Assembly (NCBI GenBank): GCA_937926325.1
Contig: CALAZQ010000287.1
Span: forward strand, 1-36,741
DNA from: an uncultured Planctomycetaceae bacterium
GTDB lineage: Bacteria > Planctomycetota > Planctomycetia > Pirellulales > UBA1268
Length of the DNA stretch: 36,741 bases
Reading direction: 5' to 3'
Each line of letters begins with the position of its first letter. The stretch's first letter is position 1. Of the stretch, positions 7,448 through 15,402 are shown one piece after another. The notes under the pieces were generated by a model, which saw nothing but the letters and a program-made list of their open reading frames with translations, did no database searches and had not been told where the DNA came from. Both the position numbers and the translations under genes were made by a program.

Positions 7448-8467
7448 ATGCCCCCCTCCCCTTCTCTGCCTGCCGTCGTCGCGCCGCGGAGCCGCCGCAA
7501 GTGCGTGACGGAACTGACCCCGCAGGCGAACATCGACCAGGCCTTTCTGGCCACCCGCAAGCAGTTGCGACCAAACCGGCACGGGCAGCTCTACCTGCAG
7601 ATCGAACTGGCCGACCGGAGCGGGACCATTACCGGGCGGATGTGGAACGCCTCCGATGAACACTTCGAGGCTTTCGAAGAGGGGGACTACGTCCGCGTGG
7701 TCGGCACCACCCAGCTCTACTCCGGCGCCCTCCAGATCATCGTCACGCTCGTCGAGCGAGCCGATCCTACCAGCATCGACGAGGCCGCCTTCCGAGTGCT
7801 GACCGATGATGCCGTGAGCGGGCTGAAGCGGGAGTTCGAACAGATTGCCCTTTCCGTTGAGCGGCCCTGCCTGAAAATACTTTCGGAAGAACTGCTCGCC
7901 GACACCGAGCTGATGGCAGCCCTGGCCCGCTGTCCTGCCGGAGTCAAGCAGCACCATGCCTATGCCGGCGGGCTGCTCGAGCATGTCGTCATGCTGCTCC
8001 GGCTGGCCGACCGGGTTGCCCCGCTCTACCCCGACCTTGACCGTGACCTGCTCATCATCGGCGTGTTACTGCATGACATCGGCAAGACGGTGGAGCTGGA
8101 AAACGAAAAGGGCTTTTCCTACACCGAAGCCGGCCAGCTGCTCGGGCATGTGCTGCTGGGGCTGGAAATCGTCGAGGAAAAGATCCATGCCGTCGAACTG
8201 CGGTCGGGCGAGCCCTTTGACGACGAACTGGCCAACCGGATCAAGCACATGGTGGCCAGCCACCACGGGGAGTACGCCTTCGGCGCGCCGAAGCTGCCGA
8301 TGACCCTCGAGGCGCTCGCCCTGCACTACCTCGATGCCCTCGACGCCCGGATGGCCGGCACGCTGCAGCTGTTCCAGGCTGAAGCGTCGATCGATGATGG
8401 CTGGACGCAGTACCACGCCAACCTGGGCCGCAAGTTCTTCCGTGGCCGCGAGCCCCGAGAGTCGTGA
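7448..8467 (+). CDS. YhaM-family 3'-5' exoribonuclease (OB fold plus HD domain)
   Basis: The 339-residue protein has an OB-type nucleic-acid-binding domain at about 40-105 (LYLQIELADRSGTITGRMW, then VVGTTQLYSGALQI). An HD-superfamily phosphohydrolase domain follows at about 165-330. Metal ligands are visible: HHAYAGGLLEH (169-179), HDIGK (209-213), SHHGEY (271-276) and LHYLDALDA (292-300). This layout is that of YhaM/CbpA, a Mn-dependent 3'-5' exonuclease of RNA and ssDNA known best in Firmicutes. The gene overlaps the following RNase R gene (its TGA lies within GTGA), so two 3'-5' exoribonucleases are likely made together. The ATG start at 7448 has a weak ribosome site; GTG at 7505, just before the first conserved stretch, is an alternative. 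Confidence 0.88.
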   Translation: MPPSPSLPAVVAPRSRRKCVTELTPQANIDQAFLATRKQLRPNRHGQLYLQIELADRSGTITGRMWNASDEHFEAFEEGDYVRVVGTTQLYSGALQIIVTLVERADPTSIDEAAFRVLTDDAVSGLKREFEQIALSVERPCLKILSEELLADTELMAALARCPAGVKQHHAYAGGLLEHVVMLLRLADRVAPLYPDLDRDLLIIGVLLHDIGKTVELENEKGFSYTEAGQLLGHVLLGLEIVEEKIHAVELRSGEPFDDELANRIKHMVASHHGEYAFGAPKLPMTLEALALHYLDALDARMAGTLQLFQAEASIDDGWTQYHANLGRKFFRGREPRES

Positions 8468-10671
8468 CGCCCAGCCCACCCCGCCGATCGGGATCCCGCC
8501 GCCGCACCGAGCTGCCCGAAGTGATCGGCCGCTTCCGCCGCAGCCGGCAGGGGTATGGCTTTGTCCGTCCCGACGATGCGGGTCCGGGGGATCGCGAAGC
8601 CGACATCAGAATTCCGGCGGTCGCCACCGGCGACGCCGCCGATGGTGACACGGTGCGGGTGCAGGTGACCCAGGCCCGCGATGTCGGCCGGCCTGGCCTG
8701 GCCGGCGAGGTCGTCGAGGTGCTCGAGCGGAAGACCGTCCGGTTTGTCGGCACTGCCTTTGAATCGGCCGGCCAGGGCTGGGTGCAGATTGACGGTACGC
8801 AGTTTCCACGGGCCGTCTGGGTTGGTGACCCGGGGGCCAAGTCGGCGCGGGATGGCGACAAGGTGGTGGTCGAACTGATCCGCTTTCCCACGGTGCTGCG
8901 GGATGGCGAGGGCGTGATCGTCGAGGTGCTGGGGGCTGCCGGGACCGCCGGGGTCGATACCCGGATGGTGATCGCCGAATTCGGGCTGCCGGGCGAGTTC
9001 CCCGAGGCGGTGCTGGAAGATGCCCGGCGGCAGGCGGCCGACTTCAGCGATGCGGTGCCTGCCGGCCGCCGCGATCTGTCGGCCGAGACGATCGTGACAA
9101 TCGATCCGGCCGATGCCCGTGACTTCGACGACGCCATTTCGCTGGCCCGCATCGACCGGGGCCACTGGCTGCTTGGGGTGCATATCGCCGATGTGGCCCA
9201 CTTTGTCCGGGAAGGCTCGCCCCTCGACCAGGAGGCGGTCGCCCGCGGCACCAGCGTCTATCTGCCCGACCGGGTGATTCCGATGCTGCCCGAGATCGTC
9301 TCGAACAACCTCGCCAGCCTGCAGCCCGGTCGGGTGCGGCTGGCCCGCACCTGCTGGATCGAGTTCTCGGCCGAGGGGATTCCGATCCATGCCGAAGTGG
9401 AGCGAACGGCCATCACCAGCAAGCGGCGATTCTCCTATGAAGAGGTCGATCGGTTTCTGGCAGATCCCGACACCACCGCCGTGAAGATGACCGCGGCTGT
9501 CCGAGGCCTGCTCGGCCGGATGCGGGATCTGGCCCGGCTGCTCCGCGGCCGCCGGATTGGACGTGGCGCCCTTGAACTAAACATGCCGGAGGTGAAGGTC
9601 GATCTCGACCGCTCGGGCCGGGTGAGCGGTGCCCATGTCGTAGTCAACACCGAAAGCCACCAGATCATCGAAGAGTTCATGCTGGCGGCCAACGAGGCGG
9701 TGGCGGGACTGCTGGCCGGGGCCGAGGCCGGCTTCCTCCGTCGCATCCACCCTGCTCCCGATCTCCGCAAACTGCGGCAGCTGACCGAGTTCGTGTCCGA
9801 ACTCGGTTTTGAGGTCGATTCACTGGAGAGCCGGTTCGAACTCCAGCGGCTGCTCGATCTGGCCCGGGGCCGGCCCGAGGAGCATGCCGTTCACTACGCC
9901 GTGCTGCGGAGCCTCAGCCGGGCCGTCTACGGGCCGCAGGCGGATGGTCACTACGCCCTCGCCAGCGACTGTTACTGCCACTTCACCTCGCCGATCAGAC
10001 GGTATCCCGATCTGACCATTCACCGGGCCATCGACCTGCTGGCCACCGGCAAGCGGCCGCCGCGAGAAGGGCTCGACCAACTGGGCGAGCAGTGCTCGCA
10101 GTTGGAACGCCGAGCCGAAGCAGCTGAGCGGGAACTGGTGAAGCTGAAGCTGCTGCACTTCCTGGCTGGTCGCGTCGGCTCGGAACTGGAGGGCGTCGTC
10201 ACGGGCGTTGAGCGGTTCGGCCTGTTCGTGCAGGGCATCGAGCTTCCGGCCGAAGGCCTGGTGGCGGTCGAGCGGCTGCCCGAGGATCGCTATCGCTATG
10301 ACCGCCGGGCCCACACGCTGACCGGGCACCGGCCGGGTAACGCTTTCCGGCTGGGCGATCGGGTGCGGGTGCGGGTCGATGCGGTCGATCTCGACAAGCG
10401 GCTGCTGGAGTTCTCGCTGGAATCCCGACCGACTGGCCGGGGCCGCAAGGGGCAGGCCGGTGGTCGTCGGCCGGCTACCGGCAGGGGCCAGAGCCGTGAA
10501 CGTCGGGAAAAGCGGTCGGCGGCTGCTGAACCGATGCGGCTGAAGGTCTTCGGTGCCGCGGAAGGGACGAGCAAGTCGCCAGGTCGGCAGCCGAAAAAGA
10601 AGGGCGGCAAAAAAAGGGCGACCACCAAGAAACGCACGAAGAAGCAGTCAGATCGCCGACAAGGGCGGTGA
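8464..10671 (+). CDS. rnr: Ribonuclease R (RNase II/RNB family exoribonuclease)
   Basis: This 735-residue protein processively degrades structured RNA 3' to 5'. An N-terminal cold-shock-like OB domain (GRFRRSRQGYGFVRPDD) is followed by a second OB region. The RNB catalytic domain begins around residue 205, with the metal-binding DPADARDFDDAIS at 214-226 and then GVHIADVAHFV; ASDCYCHFTSPIRRYPDL is the family signature near the end of the domain. An S1 RNA-binding domain lies at about 570-655 (GVVTGVERFGLFVQGIELPAEG). The tail from about 660 is Arg/Lys-rich, ending in a run of KK pairs, as is typical of RNase R. The N-terminus lacks most of the helix-turn-helix extension of the E. coli enzyme. 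The GTG start at 8464 overlaps the stop of the upstream exonuclease gene. Confidence 0.95.
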   Translation: MTPSPPRRSGSRRRTELPEVIGRFRRSRQGYGFVRPDDAGPGDREADIRIPAVATGDAADGDTVRVQVTQARDVGRPGLAGEVVEVLERKTVRFVGTAFESAGQGWVQIDGTQFPRAVWVGDPGAKSARDGDKVVVELIRFPTVLRDGEGVIVEVLGAAGTAGVDTRMVIAEFGLPGEFPEAVLEDARRQAADFSDAVPAGRRDLSAETIVTIDPADARDFDDAISLARIDRGHWLLGVHIADVAHFVREGSPLDQEAVARGTSVYLPDRVIPMLPEIVSNNLASLQPGRVRLARTCWIEFSAEGIPIHAEVERTAITSKRRFSYEEVDRFLADPDTTAVKMTAAVRGLLGRMRDLARLLRGRRIGRGALELNMPEVKVDLDRSGRVSGAHVVVNTESHQIIEEFMLAANEAVAGLLAGAEAGFLRRIHPAPDLRKLRQLTEFVSELGFEVDSLESRFELQRLLDLARGRPEEHAVHYAVLRSLSRAVYGPQADGHYALASDCYCHFTSPIRRYPDLTIHRAIDLLATGKRPPREGLDQLGEQCSQLERRAEAAERELVKLKLLHFLAGRVGSELEGVVTGVERFGLFVQGIELPAEGLVAVERLPEDRYRYDRRAHTLTGHRPGNAFRLGDRVRVRVDAVDLDKRLLEFSLESRPTGRGRKGQAGGRRPATGRGQSRERREKRSAAAEPMRLKVFGAAEGTSKSPGRQPKKKGGKKRATTKKRTKKQSDRRQGR

Positions 10672-10759
10672 CATCTGCTGCATTCAAGCAGTTGAGGAAG
10701 CCTGCGCTGATCCCATAGACTCCCGAACCCGCTGAACCTTCCGCAGAAAGCTCCGAACG

Positions 10760-11923
10760 TTGCTTGAGACCCCGCTCTTTTCCTGGCATCAGTCGCACGG
10801 CGGCCGGCTGGTCGACTTTGCCGGCTGGTCGATGCCGGTGCAGTACGTGTCGATTGTCGAGGAGCATCTTGCAACCCGGCAGGCGGCCGGCCTGTTTGAT
10901 GTGTCCCACATGGGCAGGCTGCTGGTGGAGGGGCCGGCGGCAATCGACTGGCTGGAGGGGCTGCTGACCCGACGGGTCGCCGACCTCGCGGTCGGGCGGG
11001 CCCGCTACACGCTGGTGACGGGCGTCGACAGCACTGCCGAAGAGACGACTGCCCCCCCGGTGATTCTTGACGACGCGGTTGTGACCAGACTGGCTGACGC
11101 CGACGATGGCACGCCCCGGCTGCTGCTGGTGGTCAATGCCAGTAACGCTTCGCGGGTCATTCGCTGGCTGGAAAGTCAGCTTCCTGCCCGCGGGGTGCGG
11201 CTGACCGATCGCACCGCCGCCACCGCGATGATTGCCGTGCAAGGGCCGCTGGTGTTCGGGAGCGGGGGCCTGCTGCAGCAGGTCTGCACCGCAGATACCG
11301 CAGCGATGCTGGCCGCACTGCCGGTGTATGGGGCAGTTGAAACCACGGTCGCCAACACGCCGGCCGTTGTCAGCCGGACGGGCTACACGGGTGAAGATGG
11401 CATCGAGCTTGTCGTTGATGCCGACGCCGCCCTTCCGGTCTGGCAGCAGCTGCTCACCGCCGGCCGGGACCGGGGCGGGCGGCCCTGCGGCCTCGGCAGC
11501 CGGGATACGCTGCGGCTCGAGGCGGGCATGCCGCTGTATGGCCATGAGCTGACTGAGTTGACCGACCCCGCGGCCATCGGCCTGGGCCGGGCGGTTCAGG
11601 GTGAGGGCCGGTCATTTCCTGGGGTGGCTGAGCTGGCGGCCCGACGGGAGGCTGGTGGACGCCAGCGGGTCGGGTTGCAGTTTGCGGCAAAGCGGGCTGC
11701 CCGTCAGGGCGACCCGATCCTGCTGCCCGGAGCGGACCAGGCTTGCGGAGAGGTGACCAGTGGCAGCTTCTCGCCGACCCTCGGCTGTGGCATCGCCATG
11801 GCGATGGTCGAGCCGGCGGTGGCGGCAGTCGGGACCGAATTGGAAGCCACTGTCAGGGGCAGCCGGCTGCCGGCCCGGGTTGTCCCGCTGCCCTTCTATC
11901 GCCGTCCCCGGGGAGCGAGTTAA
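10760..11923 (+). CDS. gcvT: Aminomethyltransferase, glycine cleavage system T protein
   Basis: The T protein moves the methylene group from the aminomethyl-lipoyl arm of GcvH to tetrahydrofolate, releasing ammonia. The 387-residue sequence shows the family N-terminus (TPLFSWHQSHGGRLVDFAGWSMPVQY), then FDVSHMGRLLVEG, the folate-site region RTGYTGEDGIELVV, and GLGSRDTLRLEAGMPLYGHEL. The C-terminal barrel ends with the GEVTSGSFSPTL and IAMAMV strands normal for the family. It is slightly longer than E. coli GcvT (364). The start is TTG at 10760; the next ATG would remove the conserved N-terminal strand, so the rare codon is preferred. It is followed by gcvH after 83 bases. An 88-base gap separates it from rnr, with only a weak 5-bp hairpin. 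Confidence 0.94.
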   Translation: MLETPLFSWHQSHGGRLVDFAGWSMPVQYVSIVEEHLATRQAAGLFDVSHMGRLLVEGPAAIDWLEGLLTRRVADLAVGRARYTLVTGVDSTAEETTAPPVILDDAVVTRLADADDGTPRLLLVVNASNASRVIRWLESQLPARGVRLTDRTAATAMIAVQGPLVFGSGGLLQQVCTADTAAMLAALPVYGAVETTVANTPAVVSRTGYTGEDGIELVVDADAALPVWQQLLTAGRDRGGRPCGLGSRDTLRLEAGMPLYGHELTELTDPAAIGLGRAVQGEGRSFPGVAELAARREAGGRQRVGLQFAAKRAARQGDPILLPGADQACGEVTSGSFSPTLGCGIAMAMVEPAVAAVGTELEATVRGSRLPARVVPLPFYRRPRGAS

Positions 11924-11994
11924 CCGCCCCCTCGTTGTTGGTGCTCGCCAGGACGACCCATCGCTTTACGGATCGAATTTCTCAACACGCTGCC

Positions 11995-12000
11995 AGGAGG
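11995..12000 (+). promoter_or_regulatory. AGGAGG ribosome-binding site of gcvH
   Basis: A perfect AGGAGG stands six bases before ATG 12007. It decides the start, since the same open frame runs upstream into gcvT. Confidence 0.75.
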
Positions 12001-12006
12001 CCTCTC

Positions 12007-12393
12007 ATGGACAAACCCCGTCGCTACGCCAAATCACACGAATGGGCCCGGCTGGAGGACGACGGCGTGGTGACCGTCGGCATCTCGGCCTACGCGGTCG
12101 AAGCCCTGACCGATCTCGTCTTCATGCAATTGCCTGAGGTCGGGGCGACGGTCACCGCGGGTGAATCGTTCGGTGAGATTGAGAGTGTCAAGGCGGTCAG
12201 CGATCTCTACGCACCCATCTCGGGCGAGGTGGTGGCGGTCAATGCCGAGCTTCCCGGCAAGCTTGAAACACTGGGAGACGATCCCTACGGCAGCGGCTGG
12301 GTGATCAAAATCAAGCCGGCTGATGTGGGGCAGCTTGAGACGCTGCTCGACCAGACGGCCTATGACACGCTCGTTGGGAGCGAGTCGCATTGA
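12007..12393 (+). CDS. gcvH: Glycine cleavage system H protein
   Basis: The 128-residue lipoyl-carrier protein shuttles the aminomethyl intermediate between the P, T and L proteins. The lipoylation site is in GEIESVKAVSDLYAPISGEV, with Lys62 as the modified residue. The N-terminal YAKSHEWARLEDDGVVTVGIS and the C-terminal DPYGSGWVIKIKP are family hallmarks, and the length is standard (E. coli 129). ATG 12007 is chosen because of the AGGAGG site and the family N-terminus. The stop overlaps the TTG start of the next gene, a lipoate-pathway enzyme whose substrate would be this protein's Lys62. Confidence 0.96.
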   Translation: MDKPRRYAKSHEWARLEDDGVVTVGISAYAVEALTDLVFMQLPEVGATVTAGESFGEIESVKAVSDLYAPISGEVVAVNAELPGKLETLGDDPYGSGWVIKIKPADVGQLETLLDQTAYDTLVGSESH

Positions 12394-13226
12394 CCCGCCG
12401 GCAGTCGGCCGTGGTCTCTTCGAACTCGCCCGGGCCGGAGCCCTCCGGGCTTGCCGTCTGGCGGGATCCGCCAGCTGCGGGCCCCTGGAACATGGCTGCC
12501 GATGAGGCGTTGGCACACGCCGCTGAGCAGAGCGGCAGGGTGCTGATGCGGCTCTATGGCTGGCGGCCCGACACCGTCTCGCTGGGTGGCTTCCAGGCGT
12601 TCGCCGAAACCGAGCAGCAGCCGGAACTCGCCGGCTGGCCGATCGTCCGTCGTCCCAGCGGGGGCGGGGCGATCGTGCATGGGAGCGACCTGACCTATTG
12701 CCTGGCCCTGCCGGCGACACACCCCTGGGGCAGGCGTCCCGAGGATCTCTACGCGGCGGTTCACGGGGCGCTGGTCGAGGAACTTTGTCACCGCGGGGTG
12801 GCGGCATCGATGGTTGATGCCGAGGTGGCGGCCACGGTAGCGGACGACAGCTTCTTTTGCTTCGACCGGCGGGCCTTTGGAGACGTGGTGATCACTGCGG
12901 CGATGGCGGGGGCGGTGGCCGGCGGTTGCAAGGTACTCGGCAGTGCCCAGCGGCGGCTCGCCGGCGTGGTGTTGCAACACGGCAGCCTGCTGCTGCGGCG
13001 GCACCCCTCGATGACCGGCGCCGGAAGCCACGCCGGACTGGCAGAGATCATCGGAGGGACGGGGGGTGATTCAGCCGCAGTGGTGGTCCACTGGCTGGAG
13101 CGGCTGGCGGCGCGGCTGGGTGGACCGCTGGCCGAGATGGCCGGCGTGTCCTGGACGGCGGACGACCCCGATCTGTCGCGAAGGGTCAATCGATATGCGG
13201 GTGCCGCCTGGCTGCGGCGGCGGTAG
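12390..13226 (+). CDS. Lipoate-protein ligase A / octanoyltransferase (LipM-like)
   Basis: This 278-residue protein has the BPL/LPL catalytic fold: PWNMAADEAL, then RRPSGGGAIVHGSDLTY (87-103), and GCKVLGSAQRR (179-189) with Lys181 in the position that contacts the acyl carrier. A LipM-type CFDRRAFGDVV (157-167) offers Cys157, equivalent to the acyl-accepting cysteine of Bacillus LipM, which supports octanoyl transfer over an ATP-dependent ligase. It would octanoylate or lipoylate GcvH, encoded directly upstream. The start is TTG 12390, overlapping the gcvH stop (TTGA); the first conserved block begins about 25 codons later, and ATG at 12491 would cut into the fold. LplA versus LipM cannot be settled from sequence alone. 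Confidence 0.85.
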   Translation: MTRRQSAVVSSNSPGPEPSGLAVWRDPPAAGPWNMAADEALAHAAEQSGRVLMRLYGWRPDTVSLGGFQAFAETEQQPELAGWPIVRRPSGGGAIVHGSDLTYCLALPATHPWGRRPEDLYAAVHGALVEELCHRGVAASMVDAEVAATVADDSFFCFDRRAFGDVVITAAMAGAVAGGCKVLGSAQRRLAGVVLQHGSLLLRRHPSMTGAGSHAGLAEIIGGTGGDSAAVVVHWLERLAARLGGPLAEMAGVSWTADDPDLSRRVNRYAGAAWLRRR

Positions 13227-13253
13227 GAAGCCGGCTTTTGGCAGCCAACTTCC
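13226..13253 (+). terminator. Possible hairpin after the glycine cleavage operon
   Basis: GGAAG (13226-13230) pairs with CTTCC (13249-13253), and inside it GGCT (13233-13236) pairs with AGCC (13243-13246), with a 2x2 internal loop. It lies immediately after the LipM-like stop. There is no T tract, so factor-independent termination is doubtful. Confidence 0.3.
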
Positions 13254-13382
13254 GCTGGACTCGGCTGCCCGGTCGTGCTACTGTGAGGGTATCTGACGCC
13301 GAGTCGTATCTTTCATGACGTCCCGGTATTCGTTGGCGATCAGGGGGTTTCGTGGTGAACAAGTTGAACCGAGACACGTTGT

Positions 13383-14045
13383 ATGGTCGCCAAACTGATC
13401 ATCGCCAGCGGCAAACGCGCCGGCCGGGCGATTTCGATGAAACGGGACAAACTGCTGATTGGCCGTGCTGAAGAGTGTGACCTTCGGCCACTCAGTGAGG
13501 AAGTCAGCCGGAAGCATTGCGCGATCATCCGCAAGGGTGATGATTTGTGGGCGGAGGATCTCCGCAGCCGAAACGGCACGTTTGTCAACGGGCTCAAACT
13601 CACCGAGCCGAAGCAGTTGGCAGACGGAGACCTGGTCCGGGTCGGCTCGCTCGAACTCAAGGTGTCGGCTGCCCCTGAGCCCAAGTTCGACACGGATGAA
13701 GACATCTCTCGGCTGTTGCTTGGGGGTGATCAGCCGGCCGGGATGCATGACACCACCCGCTCGATGCAGGCGGCTGATGACGATTCGGCGGTGGTGCATG
13801 GGGTTGCCGAGCCACGGGGGCAGGATGCCGCCGGCGGAACCACGGTGGTATCGCAGGATGGCAAAGGCGACCCGCGGGCAGACGATAAGGACGACGAGTC
13901 GGACGTCTCCAAGCGCAGCAAGGCACTTGAGGAGATTCTCAAGTCACGAAACAAGCCCGGCCAGCTTCCCAAGAGCGATAAGCCCGATGGCTCGAGCCGT
14001 GAGGCGGCCGCCGATGCCCTGAGGAAATACTTCGGCAATCGCTGA
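13383..14045 (+). CDS. FHA-domain protein with conserved C-terminal tail
   Basis: Residues 1-95 of this 220-residue protein form an FHA domain, a phosphothreonine-peptide binding module. The key residues are present: LIGRAEECDL (Arg28), VSRKHCAI (41-48), DLRSRNGTFVNG (59-70) and DGDLVRVGSLELKV. After that the chain is charged and disordered-looking (Asp, Lys, Ser, Gly-rich), then ends with a helix, SSREAAADALRKYFGNR. From memory, this tail recurs in planctomycete FHA proteins and may be a docking element. No kinase or secretion gene is adjacent, so the partner is unknown. ATG 13383 is accepted because the first beta strand (VAKLIIASG) follows directly. It is followed by a clear intrinsic terminator. 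Confidence 0.88.
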   Translation: MVAKLIIASGKRAGRAISMKRDKLLIGRAEECDLRPLSEEVSRKHCAIIRKGDDLWAEDLRSRNGTFVNGLKLTEPKQLADGDLVRVGSLELKVSAAPEPKFDTDEDISRLLLGGDQPAGMHDTTRSMQAADDDSAVVHGVAEPRGQDAAGGTTVVSQDGKGDPRADDKDDESDVSKRSKALEEILKSRNKPGQLPKSDKPDGSSREAAADALRKYFGNR

Positions 14046-14085
14046 TCGCCGGCCTGCCAGCCCTGTTTTCGGCAGGACCGGCAGA

Positions 14086-14108
14086 ATCGGTAGCGACCGA
14101 TATTTTTT
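14086..14108 (+). terminator. Rho-independent terminator after the FHA gene
   Basis: A perfect 6-bp stem, ATCGGT (14086-14091) and ACCGAT (14096-14101) around a 4-base loop, is followed by a six-T run at 14103-14108. It lies 41 bases past the FHA stop. Confidence 0.75.
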
Positions 14109-14247
14109 CCTCACTCGCCAGGCCTGCTCAGCAAGCATGGGGCATATTTCTTTGCCGACCGGACTGACCGGTCAGGCTTTCCTAACCGGCCGGGGCGACC
14201 AGATTCGCCCCCGGCTTGCCGAATGCACCCCTGCTGCGAGATGTTTC

Positions 14248-14496
14248 ATGCCTGCCAGCCTCTGCCGCCCTGATCGCCGCCAGCTTGTCGATCCCACCAC
14301 CTGTGAGCGGGACTATGATTCCGCCGAAATTGAGTTCATGCAGGCGGTCGAGCAGTACAAACGGACGACCGGCCGACGTTTTCCCACCTGCAGCGAAATG
14401 CTCGCCATTCTCCGCTCGCTGGGATACGTCCGGGTGCTCCCGGCAACTGATTGTGGCACCGAACCGGCCTTGTCGGCCGGCCAGCCCACGGCCTAG
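14248..14496 (+). CDS. Small conserved protein with a CERDY motif
   Basis: From ATG 14248 the product has 82 residues. The core reads RRQLVDPTTCERDY followed by AEIEFMQAVEQYKR and RRFPTCSEMLAILRSLGYVRV, predicted as two or three helices resembling a small winged-helix or DNA-binding unit. From memory I recognise the DPTTCERDY and SEMLAILRSLGY pattern from small uncharacterised planctomycete proteins. The open frame extends 37 codons upstream with no such pattern, so the internal ATG is preferred. Codon use matches the neighbours. It stands alone between the FHA terminator and a TPR lipoprotein gene. Function is unknown. Confidence 0.65.
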   Translation: MPASLCRPDRRQLVDPTTCERDYDSAEIEFMQAVEQYKRTTGRRFPTCSEMLAILRSLGYVRVLPATDCGTEPALSAGQPTA

Positions 14497-14553
14497 TGTT
14501 CTGCACGCTGTTTCCTGAGCGGTCTGCCGCTGCGTGGGAAACGTGATGTGCTG

Positions 14554-15291
14554 ATGGACGCTGGCATGCCGCATTCCTCATTTTCGCCGCCTCTGTGTCG
14601 CCACCGGGGGAGCCTCATGCTGCTGCTCGGTGTCACCACCGTCGGCTGCCACCGGCTGACAGCCAACGATTCCAGCGAGGGAGTCCGCCTTTATCAGCAG
14701 GGCAACTACCTCGGGGCGGTCAATTCCTTTCAGCGGGCGCTCGACCAGCAGCCGGGCAACCCCGACTGCTTCTATAACCTCGGCGCGACCTACCACCAGC
14801 AGGCCAAGCTCTTTGGTCGGAGGAGTGACCTCGACACCGCAGAGCAGTATTACCACCTCTGCCTGGCCCGGGCTCCCGACCATGCCGCCTGCCAGCGAGG
14901 CCTGGCCGTACTGCTGGTCGAGACCGGCAGGCCGGAGGAAGCGATGAACCAGCTTGAGCAGTGGTCGGCCCGCGATCCCGACAACCCCGAGCCGCGGATC
15001 GAACTTGCCCGGCTCTGCCAGGAGCAGGGCAATCCGGCCGCGGCTGATGAACAACTGGCTGCCGCTCTGAAGCTCGATCCTGACAACCCGCGGGCATTGG
15101 TCGCCCAGGGGCAGATCAGGGAGGCGGCCGGTGACACCCGGCAGGCTCTGGCCAGCTATTCACGGGCCCTGGAAGTTGACCGCAATCAACCGACCGTCAT
15201 GGTCAAAGTGGCGACGCTTCAGAACAATGCTGCCGCTGCCACCGTTGCCGCCCGGCCGCCGCTCACTGGCGTCGCCCCGGCGGCCCGATGA
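14554..15291 (+). CDS. TPR-repeat lipoprotein
   Basis: From ATG 14554 the protein has 245 residues. A short basic region and hydrophobic stretch (LMLLLGVTTVGC) end in a lipobox-like TVGC around residue 32, so a lipid-anchored export form is likely. The rest is built of about five tetratricopeptide units: GVRLYQQGNYLGAVNSFQRAL, NPDCFYNLGATYHQQAKL, HAACQRGLAVLLVETGRPEEA, NPEPRIELARLCQEQGNPAAA and NPRALVAQGQIREAAGDTRQAL. TPR proteins act as protein-protein scaffolds, and no specific partner is indicated here. GTG 14548 and ATG 14566 are alternative starts; neither changes the lipobox. It ends 111 bases before serC, and that gap holds a separate promoter. Confidence 0.8.
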   Translation: MDAGMPHSSFSPPLCRHRGSLMLLLGVTTVGCHRLTANDSSEGVRLYQQGNYLGAVNSFQRALDQQPGNPDCFYNLGATYHQQAKLFGRRSDLDTAEQYYHLCLARAPDHAACQRGLAVLLVETGRPEEAMNQLEQWSARDPDNPEPRIELARLCQEQGNPAAADEQLAAALKLDPDNPRALVAQGQIREAAGDTRQALASYSRALEVDRNQPTVMVKVATLQNNAAAATVAARPPLTGVAPAAR

Positions 15292-15313
15292 TTCCGCGGG
15301 AAAGGGCTGCCCG

Positions 15314-15343
15314 TTGACCCTGCTGGCGATTGGGCCGTATCCT
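15314..15343 (+). promoter_or_regulatory. Sigma70-like promoter for serC
   Basis: TTGACC (15314-15319, five of six consensus) and TATCCT (15338-15343, four of six) are separated by 18 bases. The predicted start is about 50 bases ahead of the serC ATG. It lies wholly in the gap after the TPR lipoprotein gene. Confidence 0.5.
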
Positions 15344-15402
15344 CACGGCGATAAGTGCCGAGGGCCTTTCGTTGGCCGGCACCGACCCCGACGGAGACAT
15401 TC

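Noticed and set aside
10675..10692. Hairpin CTGCT/AGCAG after rnr as a terminator
   Set aside because: The stem has only five base pairs and no T tract follows; read-through into gcvT is just as likely.
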